A stretch of 64,000 nucleotides of DNA from Akkermansia muciniphila (lineage in GTDB: Bacteria > Verrucomicrobiota > Verrucomicrobiia > Verrucomicrobiales > Akkermansiaceae). Positions 8,526-17,949 of this stretch are shown here, in pieces. The position numbers and the translations under genes were made by a program. Numbering within the stretch: the first letter of the stretch is position 1; each line of letters opens with the position of its first letter. The notes under the pieces were generated by a model. It had not been told where the DNA came from and did no database searches. It worked only from the letters and a program-made list of their open reading frames with translations. The stretch is taken from NCBI RefSeq assembly GCF_002884975.1, contig NZ_PJKB01000002.1:455369-519368 (forward strand), given 5' to 3'.

Positions 8526-10013
8526 TTATGGCCTTGTTCCGGTCTTGAACAGCCAGGCGGGGAGGGGATGGCCGTCCTTTTTGACGAATTGGCGGCAGAC
8601 GGGGTCTTTCCGGCGGTCAAGCATGCCGCCGTGCGCCGTCAGCTGATGCTCCTGCATAGTGCTTGCCCGGGTGGAGAACGTACCCGCTTTTTCCATCATG
8701 CATTGCAGGGACGGAAGGGCCGTGCAGGCCAGGTAAAGAATCAGGAGTGTCCGGTATTTCGTGCCCCCCTGGCGGAAGGCATGGAGAAAGAGCAGGGAGA
8801 GGAAGGGATAGAGGACCGCCGGGGCTTTAAAGAGAAGTTCATTATTCATGATGCCCGTGCGGAAAAAGAGGCTGCCTGCCATCATCCCCAGCGTGATGTA
8901 ATACAGCGGATTCCTCCGGCATGCTTGAAAGAGCAGCGCACCCGGCAGCAGAACGCCCAGGGCCAGAGCCAGCAGGAAGCTGGCGTATTTGACGGAGCCG
9001 GGATAGAGCAGCAGCCGCTGCTGGCCGTAGTGGTAGATTTCCGCATACTTCCCGGCAAAAAGGCAGGAAAACTGCCCCCCACCGTCCAGATGGGCATAAA
9101 AGACGGCCATGACCGCCGCGCACAGGAAGGCAACCCAGAAAGCCGGCTGGAGCAGGAGGGACCGGAGCCGGGAAAACGGTTCCTGCTCCGTTGGGCGGCG
9201 GAACAGGGTTTCATACACTATGTACGGAAGGAGCAGAAGAGCGCCCAGCGGGGAGGACGGCAGCAGCAATGCCCCCATGAAATAATATCCCGCGGCAGGC
9301 AGGGAGCGGGTCAGAATAAGCACGGCGCACAACAGCGCCGGAACGGCATGGTTGAACGTGTTGAAGAGTTGAGCGGGCATGCCGATGAACAGCACCATCT
9401 GGGCATTGTATTCCGCGAACAGGGAGGGGAGGGGCATTCCCAGGCAGTCCAGCGCCGCTGCCGGAGATCCCAGGCAGAAGAGAACCAGCGCCCACCAGGC
9501 CGTTTGACGGACGCCCCAGCGGGAGGCAGCCACCAGCAACGCCAGTTCCAGCCCCAGGAAGGTCCACAGGGCCAGCAGCCAGGGAGCCCATGCATCCGGA
9601 CAGCAGGAGGCGGCCAGCGCGGGAGGCAGCCAATGGCCCAGATAGTAGATGAAGTGGCGCCCGTCCGCCATGACGAGGGGCCAGGAGCCTGCCGCGAGCT
9701 GTTCGTAAACGGCGTTGCGGACCGCAAAGTCCGCGTGCTGCTGGCAATGGCCCGTGAAGCCGCACAGCAGCACCAGCAGCAGGCAGAAGGCGGACAGAAA
9801 GCCCAGCACGGCCAGTCCGCGGACTTTCAGAGGAAGCCGCTGTTCCGGAAGATTCCGGGTGCAGGCGTACAATCCATACGCCAGTGCGGCGCAAAGCGGA
9901 ACGGAGAAGGCGGGATGCAGCCATCCCCACAGGAAGAGGCCCAGAGGAAGCGCCAGGTACGCCAGTGCCGCGCACAGCAGGGGGCGTGTGGGCAGGGAAA
10001 GGCTGGGAGACAT
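8526..10013 (-). CDS. Polytopic membrane protein, paralogue of the protein at 24676-26145
   Basis: A 495-residue integral membrane protein with about ten to twelve hydrophobic segments and a short hydrophilic C-terminus. After the third hydrophobic segment a non-membrane block reads HADFAVRNAVYEQLAAGSWP, then a DGRHFIYYLGHWLPPAL motif. The same block occurs in the second protein of the window as HPDHIVRNACLSELVTSPWP, then DGDVLIYNTGFWLVPAL. An acidic residue in the first large loop with many membrane spans resembles GT-C glycosyltransferases, but no GT-C family can be named from sequence alone. The ATG at 10013 precedes the first hydrophobic segment. It converges with the SWIM gene. Confidence 0.8.
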   Translation of the reverse strand: MSPSLSLPTRPLLCAALAYLALPLGLFLWGWLHPAFSVPLCAALAYGLYACTRNLPEQRLPLKVRGLAVLGFLSAFCLLLVLLCGFTGHCQQHADFAVRNAVYEQLAAGSWPLVMADGRHFIYYLGHWLPPALAASCCPDAWAPWLLALWTFLGLELALLVAASRWGVRQTAWWALVLFCLGSPAAALDCLGMPLPSLFAEYNAQMVLFIGMPAQLFNTFNHAVPALLCAVLILTRSLPAAGYYFMGALLLPSSPLGALLLLPYIVYETLFRRPTEQEPFSRLRSLLLQPAFWVAFLCAAVMAVFYAHLDGGGQFSCLFAGKYAEIYHYGQQRLLLYPGSVKYASFLLALALGVLLPGALLFQACRRNPLYYITLGMMAGSLFFRTGIMNNELLFKAPAVLYPFLSLLFLHAFRQGGTKYRTLLILYLACTALPSLQCMMEKAGTFSTRASTMQEHQLTAHGGMLDRRKDPVCRQFVKKDGHPLPAWLFKTGTRP

Positions 10014-10114
10014 GGCGCGGAACGGAGATGGGGCTTTTTGGCAATGCGGAATCCGAAAGCCCAGCATTGCATATTTTGTCCCAAAGAAAAGGATGCAATT
10101 ACCCCGGAGAATGA

Positions 10115-10151
10115 AAAATCCCCGCGCCGCCTCACGACGACCGGGGATTTG
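10115..10151 (-). terminator. Rho-independent terminator of eno
   Basis: AAATCCCCG (10116-10124) and CGGGGATTT (10142-10150) form a stem. On the minus strand it is followed by a run of T, immediately downstream of the eno stop codon. Confidence 0.75.
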
Positions 10152-10181
10152 GTTGCTTTATACCAGTTCCGGCAAAAGGGG

Positions 10182-11528
<1,347 letters not shown>

Positions 11529-11611
11529 TACGGGCCTTATGTATCCCGTATCCGGCGCGCATGCAAGCTTTTTCTCCATCACAGGCAACCCGGTTGATCC
11601 GGGAATCAAGC

Positions 11612-12445
11612 TCAGCCGCGGTAATGTTCTTTCAGCCAGGCTATTTCCTCGCCGTGCCCGGCGTCGTCCCGGGGCGTTTCCAGGAAAAAGGGCACTTCCC
11701 GGAGGGAAGGATGGTTGATGATGTTGATGAAGGCCTGTTCTCCCAGGCTCCCCTTGCCGATGGTTTCATGGCGGTCCTTGAAGGAGGAGAAAGGCGTCAT
11801 GCTGTCGTTCAGGTGGATGGCGTGCAGGCGTTCCAGGCCCAGCACGGAGTCGAACTGTTCCAGCACGGCGTCCAGGTTGTTGACGATGTCGTACCCGGCG
11901 GAATAAACGTGGCAGGTGTCCAGGCAGACGCCCAGCTTTTCTTTCAGGTCCACGCGCTCAATGATGGCGGCCAGTTCTTCAAAGGTCTTGCCGAGCTCGC
12001 TTCCCTTGCCGGACATGGTTTCCAGCAGAACGGTGGTTTTTTGGTCCGGAGCAAGCACGCCGTTCAGTTGGTCTGCCACCAGTTCAATGCCTTTTTCCAC
12101 TCCCTGTCCCACGTGGCTGCCGGGATGGAAGTTGTAAAGGTTGCCCGGCAGATACTCCATGAGCTCCAGGTCTTCCCTCAGCACCTGGGCCGCAAAGCGG
12201 GTGACTTTGGGGTCAGCGGAGCAGGGGTTCAGCGTATAAGGGGCGTGCGCCAGCAGCGTGCCGAAGCCGTTGTCTTCCGCCAGCTTCAGAAAACGGGCAA
12301 TGTCCGGTTCGTCAATGGCCTTGGCCTTGCTTCCGCGCGGGTTGCGGGAAAAGAACTGGAAGGTGTTGGCGCCGATGGAAAGGGCAACCCTGCCCATGGC
12401 TTCGTAACCTTTTGCGGAGGAGAGGTGGCATCCGATGTACAGCAT
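11612..12445 (-). CDS. nfo: Endonuclease IV (deoxyribonuclease IV)
   Basis: AP endonuclease of base-excision repair. The protein is 277 residues from the ATG at 12445, the family's usual size. The zinc-binding residues of the TIM barrel appear in order: [80 protein letters not shown], and [15 protein letters not shown]. The upstream extension to 12634 overlaps the divergent arsR promoter and is not coding. Confidence 0.93.
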   Translation of the reverse strand: MLYIGCHLSSAKGYEAMGRVALSIGANTFQFFSRNPRGSKAKAIDEPDIARFLKLAEDNGFGTLLAHAPYTLNPCSADPKVTRFAAQVLREDLELMEYLPGNLYNFHPGSHVGQGVEKGIELVADQLNGVLAPDQKTTVLLETMSGKGSELGKTFEELAAIIERVDLKEKLGVCLDTCHVYSAGYDIVNNLDAVLEQFDSVLGLERLHAIHLNDSMTPFSSFKDRHETIGKGSLGEQAFINIINHPSLREVPFFLETPRDDAGHGEEIAWLKEHYRG

Positions 12446-12573
12446 GGCGGTAAAGGTGTGTAAACGAGCATATCGGAAGGGAATTGCCGTGTCCAGCATG
12501 GGGGATGATTTCAAGCGGCTGCCTCTGTGCGTTGTGCCTGCGTGGTGTGTCATGGCCGTGGCGGGAAAACAGA

Positions 12574-12602
12574 TTGACATTTTTACGATTTTAAAAATAA
12601 TA
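12574..12602 (+). promoter_or_regulatory. arsR promoter with overlapping dyad operator
   Basis: TTGACA at 12574-12579 is followed, 17-18 bases later, by ATAATA/TAATAA (12597-12603), a near-consensus sigma-70 promoter. Between them ATTTTTA (12579-12585) mirrors TAAAAAT (12592-12598). A repressor bound to this dyad would block the promoter, which fits ArsR autorepression. Confidence 0.65.
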
Positions 12603-12614
12603 AATCCATTGCTT

Positions 12615-12941
12615 ATGTCCGATTGTTCCTGCACCTCTTCATTCCGTCCGGTTCACTCCGTCAAGGAGCTGGAACCTCTTGCCGGTGTTTTCAAGGCGCT
12701 GGGGCATCCCGTGCGCCTCATGATTGTGGAGATGCTTCTGGATGGAGAACGCTGCGTCTGCGAACTGCAGAAGGATTCCGGACGTGACATGTCTACCGTT
12801 TCCAGCCATTTGAACGTGTTGAAGAACAGCCGGATCGTGTCCTGTGAGCAGCGGGGGAAAAATGTGTATTATTCCCTGTGCTGCCCCTGCCTCAGCAGCG
12901 TGCTGTCGTGTTTGCAGGAAAGCCCGGCGTTAAAGGGATAA
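12615..12941 (+). CDS. ArsR/SmtB-family metal(loid)-responsive repressor
   Basis: A 108-residue winged-helix repressor. The start MSDCSCTS is the first ATG after the promoter. The recognition region reads [14 protein letters not shown], then CVCELQKD (a CxC pair at the alpha-3 helix, the classic As/Sb-sensing position, with a variant spacing), then [16 protein letters not shown]. Cysteines cluster again near the C-terminus ([14 protein letters not shown]), which could add a second metal site. It heads a three-gene cluster with a Cys-rich thioredoxin-like protein and a permease, so a soft metal or arsenical inducer is likely. Confidence 0.9.
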   Translation: MSDCSCTSSFRPVHSVKELEPLAGVFKALGHPVRLMIVEMLLDGERCVCELQKDSGRDMSTVSSHLNVLKNSRIVSCEQRGKNVYYSLCCPCLSSVLSCLQESPALKG

Positions 12942-12965
12942 CGGTATTGGTATTCAGTTTGTTCA

Positions 12966-13004
12966 GTATTTTTTATTCATACATTTTGATATTCTTAAAA
13001 ATAT
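12966..13004 (+). promoter_or_regulatory. Second AT-rich dyad before the thioredoxin-like gene
   Basis: The 77-base gap between arsR and the next gene is strongly AT-rich. It contains TATTTTTT mirrored by TTAAAAATA, and an imperfect palindrome ATATTCTTAAAAATAT at 12989-13004. It resembles the arsR operator and suggests a second promoter controlled by the same repressor. Confidence 0.5.
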
Positions 13005-13018
13005 AAATCAATAATTAC

Positions 13019-13555
13019 ATGAAGAAGATAGTAATTTACGGACCGGGGTGCGCCAAATGTACGGCATTGGCGCAGGTGACGGAGCAGGTCATGCGGGAAC
13101 TCTGTCTGGAACCGCTTCCGGAAAAGGTGACGGATGCCGCGCAACTTGCCGCCGCCGGAGTGCTGGAAACCCCGGCTCTTGAGGTGGACGGTAGGATTCT
13201 TGTTTCCGGCACGGTACCTTCCCGGGATGAAATCAGGAGGATGCTCCAAAAAGCGCTTCAAGCGGATTCTCCGGAGAAGGGTTGCTGTAGCGGAAGGCCG
13301 GAGGATTCAAGGGCAGTAAAGGGGAATGTTCCCCATACGGAGGCAGGTTCCTGCGGGTGCGGAGGAGGGGGCTGCTGCGGCAGCGCTTCCTCCAGGCGAA
13401 AGGGCGGATGGAAAAGGGCTGCCGTCTGGGCTGCGGCGCTGCTCATTCTGCTGGCGGTGGTTAAGATGATGAATCACCGGGAACGTTCCGGGGGCGGGGA
13501 ACCTCCCCGCCCGGCTGTTTCCGCAGAGAGGCAGGAGAATTCTTCCCGGTTATGA
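13019..13555 (+). CDS. Membrane-anchored thioredoxin-like protein with Cys-rich linker
   Basis: A three-part protein of 178 residues. Residues 1-80 form a small glutaredoxin/thioredoxin-like fold (redox-active disulfide protein 2 type) with GPGCAKCTALAQ as CxxC active site and no signal peptide. Residues about 90-125 form a Gly/Cys-rich linker with KGCCSG and SCGCGGGGCCGS. Residues 137-155 are one hydrophobic helix (AAVWAAALLILLAVVKMM), followed by a charged tail. The Trx domain and the Cys cluster are therefore expected on the same, probably cytoplasmic, face. The stop overlaps the permease start (ATGA), so the two are translationally coupled. A role in binding or handing metal(loid) to the permease is inferred. 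Confidence 0.85.
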   Translation: MKKIVIYGPGCAKCTALAQVTEQVMRELCLEPLPEKVTDAAQLAAAGVLETPALEVDGRILVSGTVPSRDEIRRMLQKALQADSPEKGCCSGRPEDSRAVKGNVPHTEAGSCGCGGGGCCGSASSRRKGGWKRAAVWAAALLILLAVVKMMNHRERSGGGEPPRPAVSAERQENSSRL

Positions 13556-14526
13556 TTCAGGATTTTGCCGACTGGCTGGTTTACGGGGTGTTGGAGTTCG
13601 CTCCCCATACCCGTATGGGGGAGGCGGTCAACTTCTTCGTGTACGACACGGTGAAGATCCTCTTCCTGCTGTACGCGATCAGTCTTTTCATGGGCGTGGT
13701 GAACGCCTATTTCCCGGTGGAACGCATCCGCGTGTTTTTGACGACAAAGAAGCTCTACGGGTTTCAGTATTTTTTCGCCGCCCTGTTCGGGGCGGTCACG
13801 CCGTTTTGTTCATGTTCCTCCATTCCCCTGTTCATCGGCTTTGTGAAAGGAGGGATTCCGCTGGGCGTGACGTTTGCCTTCCTGATCACATCGCCTCTGG
13901 TGAATGAGGTTGCCATCGCCCTGTTCCTGGGGGCGTTCGGGTTCAAGATCACGGTGATTTATGCGGTCTCCGGCATTTTGCTGGGGATGATGGGAGGGGC
14001 TGTGCTGCAGAGGTTCAGGCTGGAACGCTATCTGTCCCCCTGGATACGGGGGCTGCTTGTCCAGTCCGGGGAGGAAAGCGGAGCGTGGGAGCGGAAGGGG
14101 ACGCCGTTCCGGAAGAGATGGGCCGTCATCATGCATGATGCGTGGGAAATCGTAAAGGGAGTGGCCCTGTATGTGGTGATCGGCATCGCCATGGGAGCGG
14201 CGGTGCACGGCTATGTGCCGGAGGGATTTTTTGAAGCGTCCATGAGCCGGGAGCATTGGTGGGCGGTGCCGGTTGCGGTAATTTGCGCGGTTCCGATGTA
14301 CGCGAATGCGGCGGCGATAGTTCCGGTGATCCAGGTGTTTGTGGCGAAAGGCGTTCCGATCGGCACGGCGATAGCGTTCATGATGGCGACGGTAGGGCTT
14401 TCCGTGCCGGAGGCGGCCCTTCTGAAGAAGGTGATGACCTGGAAGCTGATCTGGATTTTCTTCGGAACAGTGACGGCGTTTATCATTCTGTCCGGATACG
14501 TGTTCAATATATTGATTGCTCCATAA
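13552..14526 (+). CDS. DUF318/ArsP-type permease (UPF0718)
   Basis: A 324-residue inner-membrane permease with about eight hydrophobic segments in two halves. Each half carries a conserved block: FCSCSSIPLFIGFVKGGIPLG with LITSPLVNEVA in the first, and AVPMYANAAAIVPVI with FMMATVGLSVPEA in the second. The Cys-Ser-Cys motif is typical of ArsP-type permeases that export methylated trivalent arsenicals, but related proteins are linked to Cu/Zn efflux. It is the last gene of the arsR cluster and overlaps the thioredoxin-like gene by four bases. Substrate uncertain between arsenicals and soft metals. Confidence 0.9.
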   Translation: MIQDFADWLVYGVLEFAPHTRMGEAVNFFVYDTVKILFLLYAISLFMGVVNAYFPVERIRVFLTTKKLYGFQYFFAALFGAVTPFCSCSSIPLFIGFVKGGIPLGVTFAFLITSPLVNEVAIALFLGAFGFKITVIYAVSGILLGMMGGAVLQRFRLERYLSPWIRGLLVQSGEESGAWERKGTPFRKRWAVIMHDAWEIVKGVALYVVIGIAMGAAVHGYVPEGFFEASMSREHWWAVPVAVICAVPMYANAAAIVPVIQVFVAKGVPIGTAIAFMMATVGLSVPEAALLKKVMTWKLIWIFFGTVTAFIILSGYVFNILIAP

Positions 14527-14689
14527 TCCCTGATGGGCGGAAAAGGAAAAAAGCGCAGGCGCCCCGTTTCTCCCGCGATTGCGGGAAACAGGCCATCTTC
14601 AGCGGGCGGTACGGCTTTAACTCGTAGAGTTGTCTGAAAGAACGGGATGCCCGGAGCGTACATAGTTCCGAACGTTAGTTATACATTTG

Positions 14690-16804
14690 ATGAGAAGATT
14701 GAATCAGTTGACCCCTGTCCTTATGGGAACCTGCATGCTGGCCGCCGGGTTGGCGGAAGCGGGAGTGAAGAATGGGGTTTCCCCGTTGAAGCCTGTTCCT
14801 TCTCCGGCTCAACTGGCATGGCACGATATGGAGATGTATGCCTTCATTCATTTCACCATCAATACCTTTACCGGGAAGGAATGGGGTTATGGCGACGAAA
14901 AGCCGGAGCTGTTCAATCCTTCCGATTTCAATGCGGACGAAATTGTAAAGACGCTGGCGGACGCCGGGTTCAAGGGAGTGGTGCTGACCTGCAAGCACCA
15001 TGACGGCTTCTGCCTGTGGCCCACGAAGACCACCCGGCACAGCGTGGCGGCCTCCCCGTGGAAGCAGGGGAAGGGCGATGTGGTGAAGGAAATTTCCCGA
15101 GCGTGCAAAAAGTACGGCGTCAGGTTCGGCATTTACCTGTCTCCGTGGGACCGCAACGCTTCCTCCTACGGCACCCCGGAATATATCAAAATGTACCGTG
15201 AGCAGTTGAAGGAATTGTCCATGGGATACGGCCCCGTTTTCCTGGCGTGGTTTGACGGAGCGAACGGAGGGGACGGCTATTACGGTGGAGCGCGGGAGAA
15301 GCGCTCCATTGACCGGAGCACGTATTACGACTGGAAGACGACGTGGGGGGAACTGAAGAAACGGCAGCCCGGAGCGGTGATTTTTTCCGACGTGGGGCCG
15401 GGCGCCCGCTGGGTGGGGAACGAAAGCGGTTATGCGGGCTATCCCTGCTGGGCCACGTACACCCCCGTTCCGCTGCAAGCCGGGACGGAACCCGCGCCCG
15501 GCACCGTGCGCTACCAGTTGGGCACGGAAGGCACCGTGGACGGCAAGTACTGGATTCCCGCGGAAGTGGATGTTTCCATCCGTCCCGGCTGGTTCTGGCA
15601 TGAGCATGAGAATTCCCGCGTCCGGACACCGGAGAATCTGCTGAAGCTGTACTTTGACAGCGTGGGCAGAGGGGCCAACCTGAATCTGAACGTGCCGCCG
15701 GACCGCCGCGGCCGCATTCATGAAGAGGATAAAAAGTCCCTGGCGGGTTTCCGTGCGCTGCTGAATGAACTGTATTCCCGCAACTTCGCTTCCGGGGCAC
15801 GGGCGGATTCCTCCTCCTCATGGAAGGGGCACGGCCCGGAACAGGTTCTGGACCGGAAGCGGGCGACGTACTGGGCGGCCGCTCCGGAAGATAAAAATCC
15901 CTGCCTGGCGTTGAAATTGCCGGAACCTGCGGCGTTTGACGTCATCCGGCTGGCGGAACCCGTCCAACTGGGGCAGAGGGTGCGCAAGTTCCGCGTGGAG
16001 GTGCGTGAAAACGGCCGCTGGAGCAAATGGACGGAAGGTTCCAGCATAGGAGCCAGGGTTCTTTTGAAGGGCAGGCCCGTGACGGCGGATGAAGTGCGCG
16101 TGGTGCTGGAAGAGTCCCGGGCCGTTCCGGCCTTGTGCGAGGTTTCCCTGTGGAAGTACCCTGTTATCCTGAATGCTCCGGCAGTGAATTACGACCGCGA
16201 TGGCCGGGTGACCCTGGCATCCGCGGAGGGCGTGGTGACCAGGTACACCACGGACGGAACGGACCCCGGCCCGCAGTCCGCCGTGTACAGGGAGCCTTTC
16301 CTTCTCCCTGCCGGGGGGACGGTGAAGGCGGTAAGCGAATACCGCGGCAGAAGGTCTTCCGTAACCGCGCAGATCATCCCCGTCCCCACGCGGGACTGGA
16401 AGGTGGCGGCCGGGGAAAGAAGCGCCGCCGCTCCGGAGCTGGCCATTGACGGCGACCCCTCCACCCTCTGGCATACGCATGCCGCCCAGGGGGAAATAGC
16501 TCCTCCGCAGGCGCTGGAAATCGACATGGGGCGTCCGGTCAACGTTGCCGCCGTCATCTACACGCCCCGCAAGGATTCCGCAAAGGGGACGGTTGACCGC
16601 TACGCCGTCTACCTGAGTGCGGACGGAAACGATTGGGGAGCTCCCGCCGCGGAGGGGGAGTTTTCCAATATCCGCGCTAATCCCGTTCCGCAGCGGATTG
16701 ACCTGGAGACGCCCGTGAAAGCCCGTTACCTGCGTTTTGTAGGCAAGCGGGTAGTGGAAGGCAGCCATGTTGCCGTTGCCGAGTTGGGAGTATTGGAAAA
16801 ATAA
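14690..16804 (+). CDS. Secreted GH29 alpha-L-fucosidase with C-terminal binding domains
   Basis: Removes alpha-linked fucose from glycans, likely mucin O-glycans. The ATG at 14690 gives a signal peptide (MGTCMLAAGLAEA region). The GH29 domain spans about 40-360: LTCKHHDGFCLWPTKTT is the conserved barrel strand, and FLAWFDGANGG holds the Asp expected as nucleophile. After it come an F5/8 type C-like module (about 365-480), a short chitobiase/hexosaminidase C-terminal-like segment (RYTTDGTDPG) and a second F5/8 type C-like module (about 560-704, beginning ELAIDGDPSTLWHT). No neighbouring glycan genes form an operon with it. Confidence 0.92.
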   Translation: MRRLNQLTPVLMGTCMLAAGLAEAGVKNGVSPLKPVPSPAQLAWHDMEMYAFIHFTINTFTGKEWGYGDEKPELFNPSDFNADEIVKTLADAGFKGVVLTCKHHDGFCLWPTKTTRHSVAASPWKQGKGDVVKEISRACKKYGVRFGIYLSPWDRNASSYGTPEYIKMYREQLKELSMGYGPVFLAWFDGANGGDGYYGGAREKRSIDRSTYYDWKTTWGELKKRQPGAVIFSDVGPGARWVGNESGYAGYPCWATYTPVPLQAGTEPAPGTVRYQLGTEGTVDGKYWIPAEVDVSIRPGWFWHEHENSRVRTPENLLKLYFDSVGRGANLNLNVPPDRRGRIHEEDKKSLAGFRALLNELYSRNFASGARADSSSSWKGHGPEQVLDRKRATYWAAAPEDKNPCLALKLPEPAAFDVIRLAEPVQLGQRVRKFRVEVRENGRWSKWTEGSSIGARVLLKGRPVTADEVRVVLEESRAVPALCEVSLWKYPVILNAPAVNYDRDGRVTLASAEGVVTRYTTDGTDPGPQSAVYREPFLLPAGGTVKAVSEYRGRRSSVTAQIIPVPTRDWKVAAGERSAAAPELAIDGDPSTLWHTHAAQGEIAPPQALEIDMGRPVNVAAVIYTPRKDSAKGTVDRYAVYLSADGNDWGAPAAEGEFSNIRANPVPQRIDLETPVKARYLRFVGKRVVEGSHVAVAELGVLEK

Positions 16805-16872
16805 GCGGTTTCCTTTTTTTATCATCGCAGTCCTCCGGCGTTTTCTTGACGGATGGAGGGAAGCGGGGCAAG

Positions 16873-17937
16873 ATGGCCCGCATGGAACAAGTCAGTCTCA
16901 TGGAGTTGGGCAAGCTGGCCGCGGAGGGCCAGGTGGAAGCGGAAGTTTTTGCCCAGATCGCCCAGTGCGCGCAGAAGATGACCAAGAGCAACAAGCCGTA
17001 TCTGGACGTGTCTTTTGCCGATGCGGAAGGGACGATGGGACTGAAGGTGTGGGAGGACAAGCCCTGGTTCCGCACGCTGGCCTCCCTGCCTCTCCGCAGT
17101 TTCGTGAGCCTGCGCGGCCAGTGGACGAAGGGGGGCTTCGGCATGGAAGCGGCCGATCTGGATGTGCGGCTGCTGGACGAACAGGAGAAGGAAAGCTTCC
17201 TGGCCGGGTCCGGAACCTTGAAGAAAAAGCAGGAGGCGGACCTGAAGGAGATTTGCGTGCTCATCAAGGGCATGAATGATCCGCGCATTCGCGCCCTGTG
17301 CATTGAATTCATCGAACAGTTCGGGGAACGCCTCCAGCGCGCCGCCGCCGCCCGCACTTACCATCACGCCCGGCGCGGCGGACTGGTGGAGCATGTGGCG
17401 GGAATGATGCGTACGGCCTCTGCCGTCTGCCAGGCGAATCCGGAGCTGAACCGCGACCTCCTGCTGGCCGGATGCCTGTTTCACGACTGCGGGAAGCTGT
17501 GGGAAAACTGCTACCCGAAGGAGGATTTCACGATGCCCTATTCGGAAGCCGGGGAACTGCTGGGCCACATTCCGCTGGGCATTGAACTGGTCAACAATCT
17601 GTGGAAGCGCATCATGGCCCTTCCGGAAGCGGAATCCTGGAAGACGCTGGACCCCGCCTCCCCGGACGTGCGCATGCACCTGCTGCACCTGATCGCCTCC
17701 CACCACGGGGAACTGGCCTTCGGCTCTCCCGTGTTCCCCAAGACCCCGGAGGCGGTGGCCCTGCATTACATTGACAATCTGGACGCCAAGCTGGAGATGT
17801 TCCGCGGCGCCTATGAGACGAGCGAGGCGCTGGCCCCCAAGGTGCTCCAGCGCAAGGCCCCCCTGCCTGCCAACGTCGTTCTTCCGCTGCCTTCCGTTCT
17901 TCCCCTGGAACGGGACGGCGTGGACGCCATGCAGTAA
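16873..17937 (+). CDS. OB-fold plus HD-domain 3'-5' exoribonuclease (YhaM-like)
   Basis: A 354-residue predicted nuclease. Residues 10-95 form an OB-fold nucleic-acid binding domain (YLDVSFADAEGTMGLKVWED). An HD phosphohydrolase domain follows (about 155-330): TYHHARRGGLVEHVAGM, the metal pair in GCLFHDCGKLWE, and LIASHHGELAFGSP. This order is that of YhaM/CBF1. The ATG at 16873 has GGAGGG twelve bases upstream. It is followed after 12 bases by comEC on the same strand. Confidence 0.9.
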   Translation: MARMEQVSLMELGKLAAEGQVEAEVFAQIAQCAQKMTKSNKPYLDVSFADAEGTMGLKVWEDKPWFRTLASLPLRSFVSLRGQWTKGGFGMEAADLDVRLLDEQEKESFLAGSGTLKKKQEADLKEICVLIKGMNDPRIRALCIEFIEQFGERLQRAAAARTYHHARRGGLVEHVAGMMRTASAVCQANPELNRDLLLAGCLFHDCGKLWENCYPKEDFTMPYSEAGELLGHIPLGIELVNNLWKRIMALPEAESWKTLDPASPDVRMHLLHLIASHHGELAFGSPVFPKTPEAVALHYIDNLDAKLEMFRGAYETSEALAPKVLQRKAPLPANVVLPLPSVLPLERDGVDAMQ

Positions 17938-17949
17938 GCTTTTCCCCGG

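Noticed and set aside
14560-14590. Possible terminator GTTTCTCCCGC/GCGGGAAAC after the permease gene
   Set aside because: The stem has a bulge and no T run follows; too weak to list as a feature.
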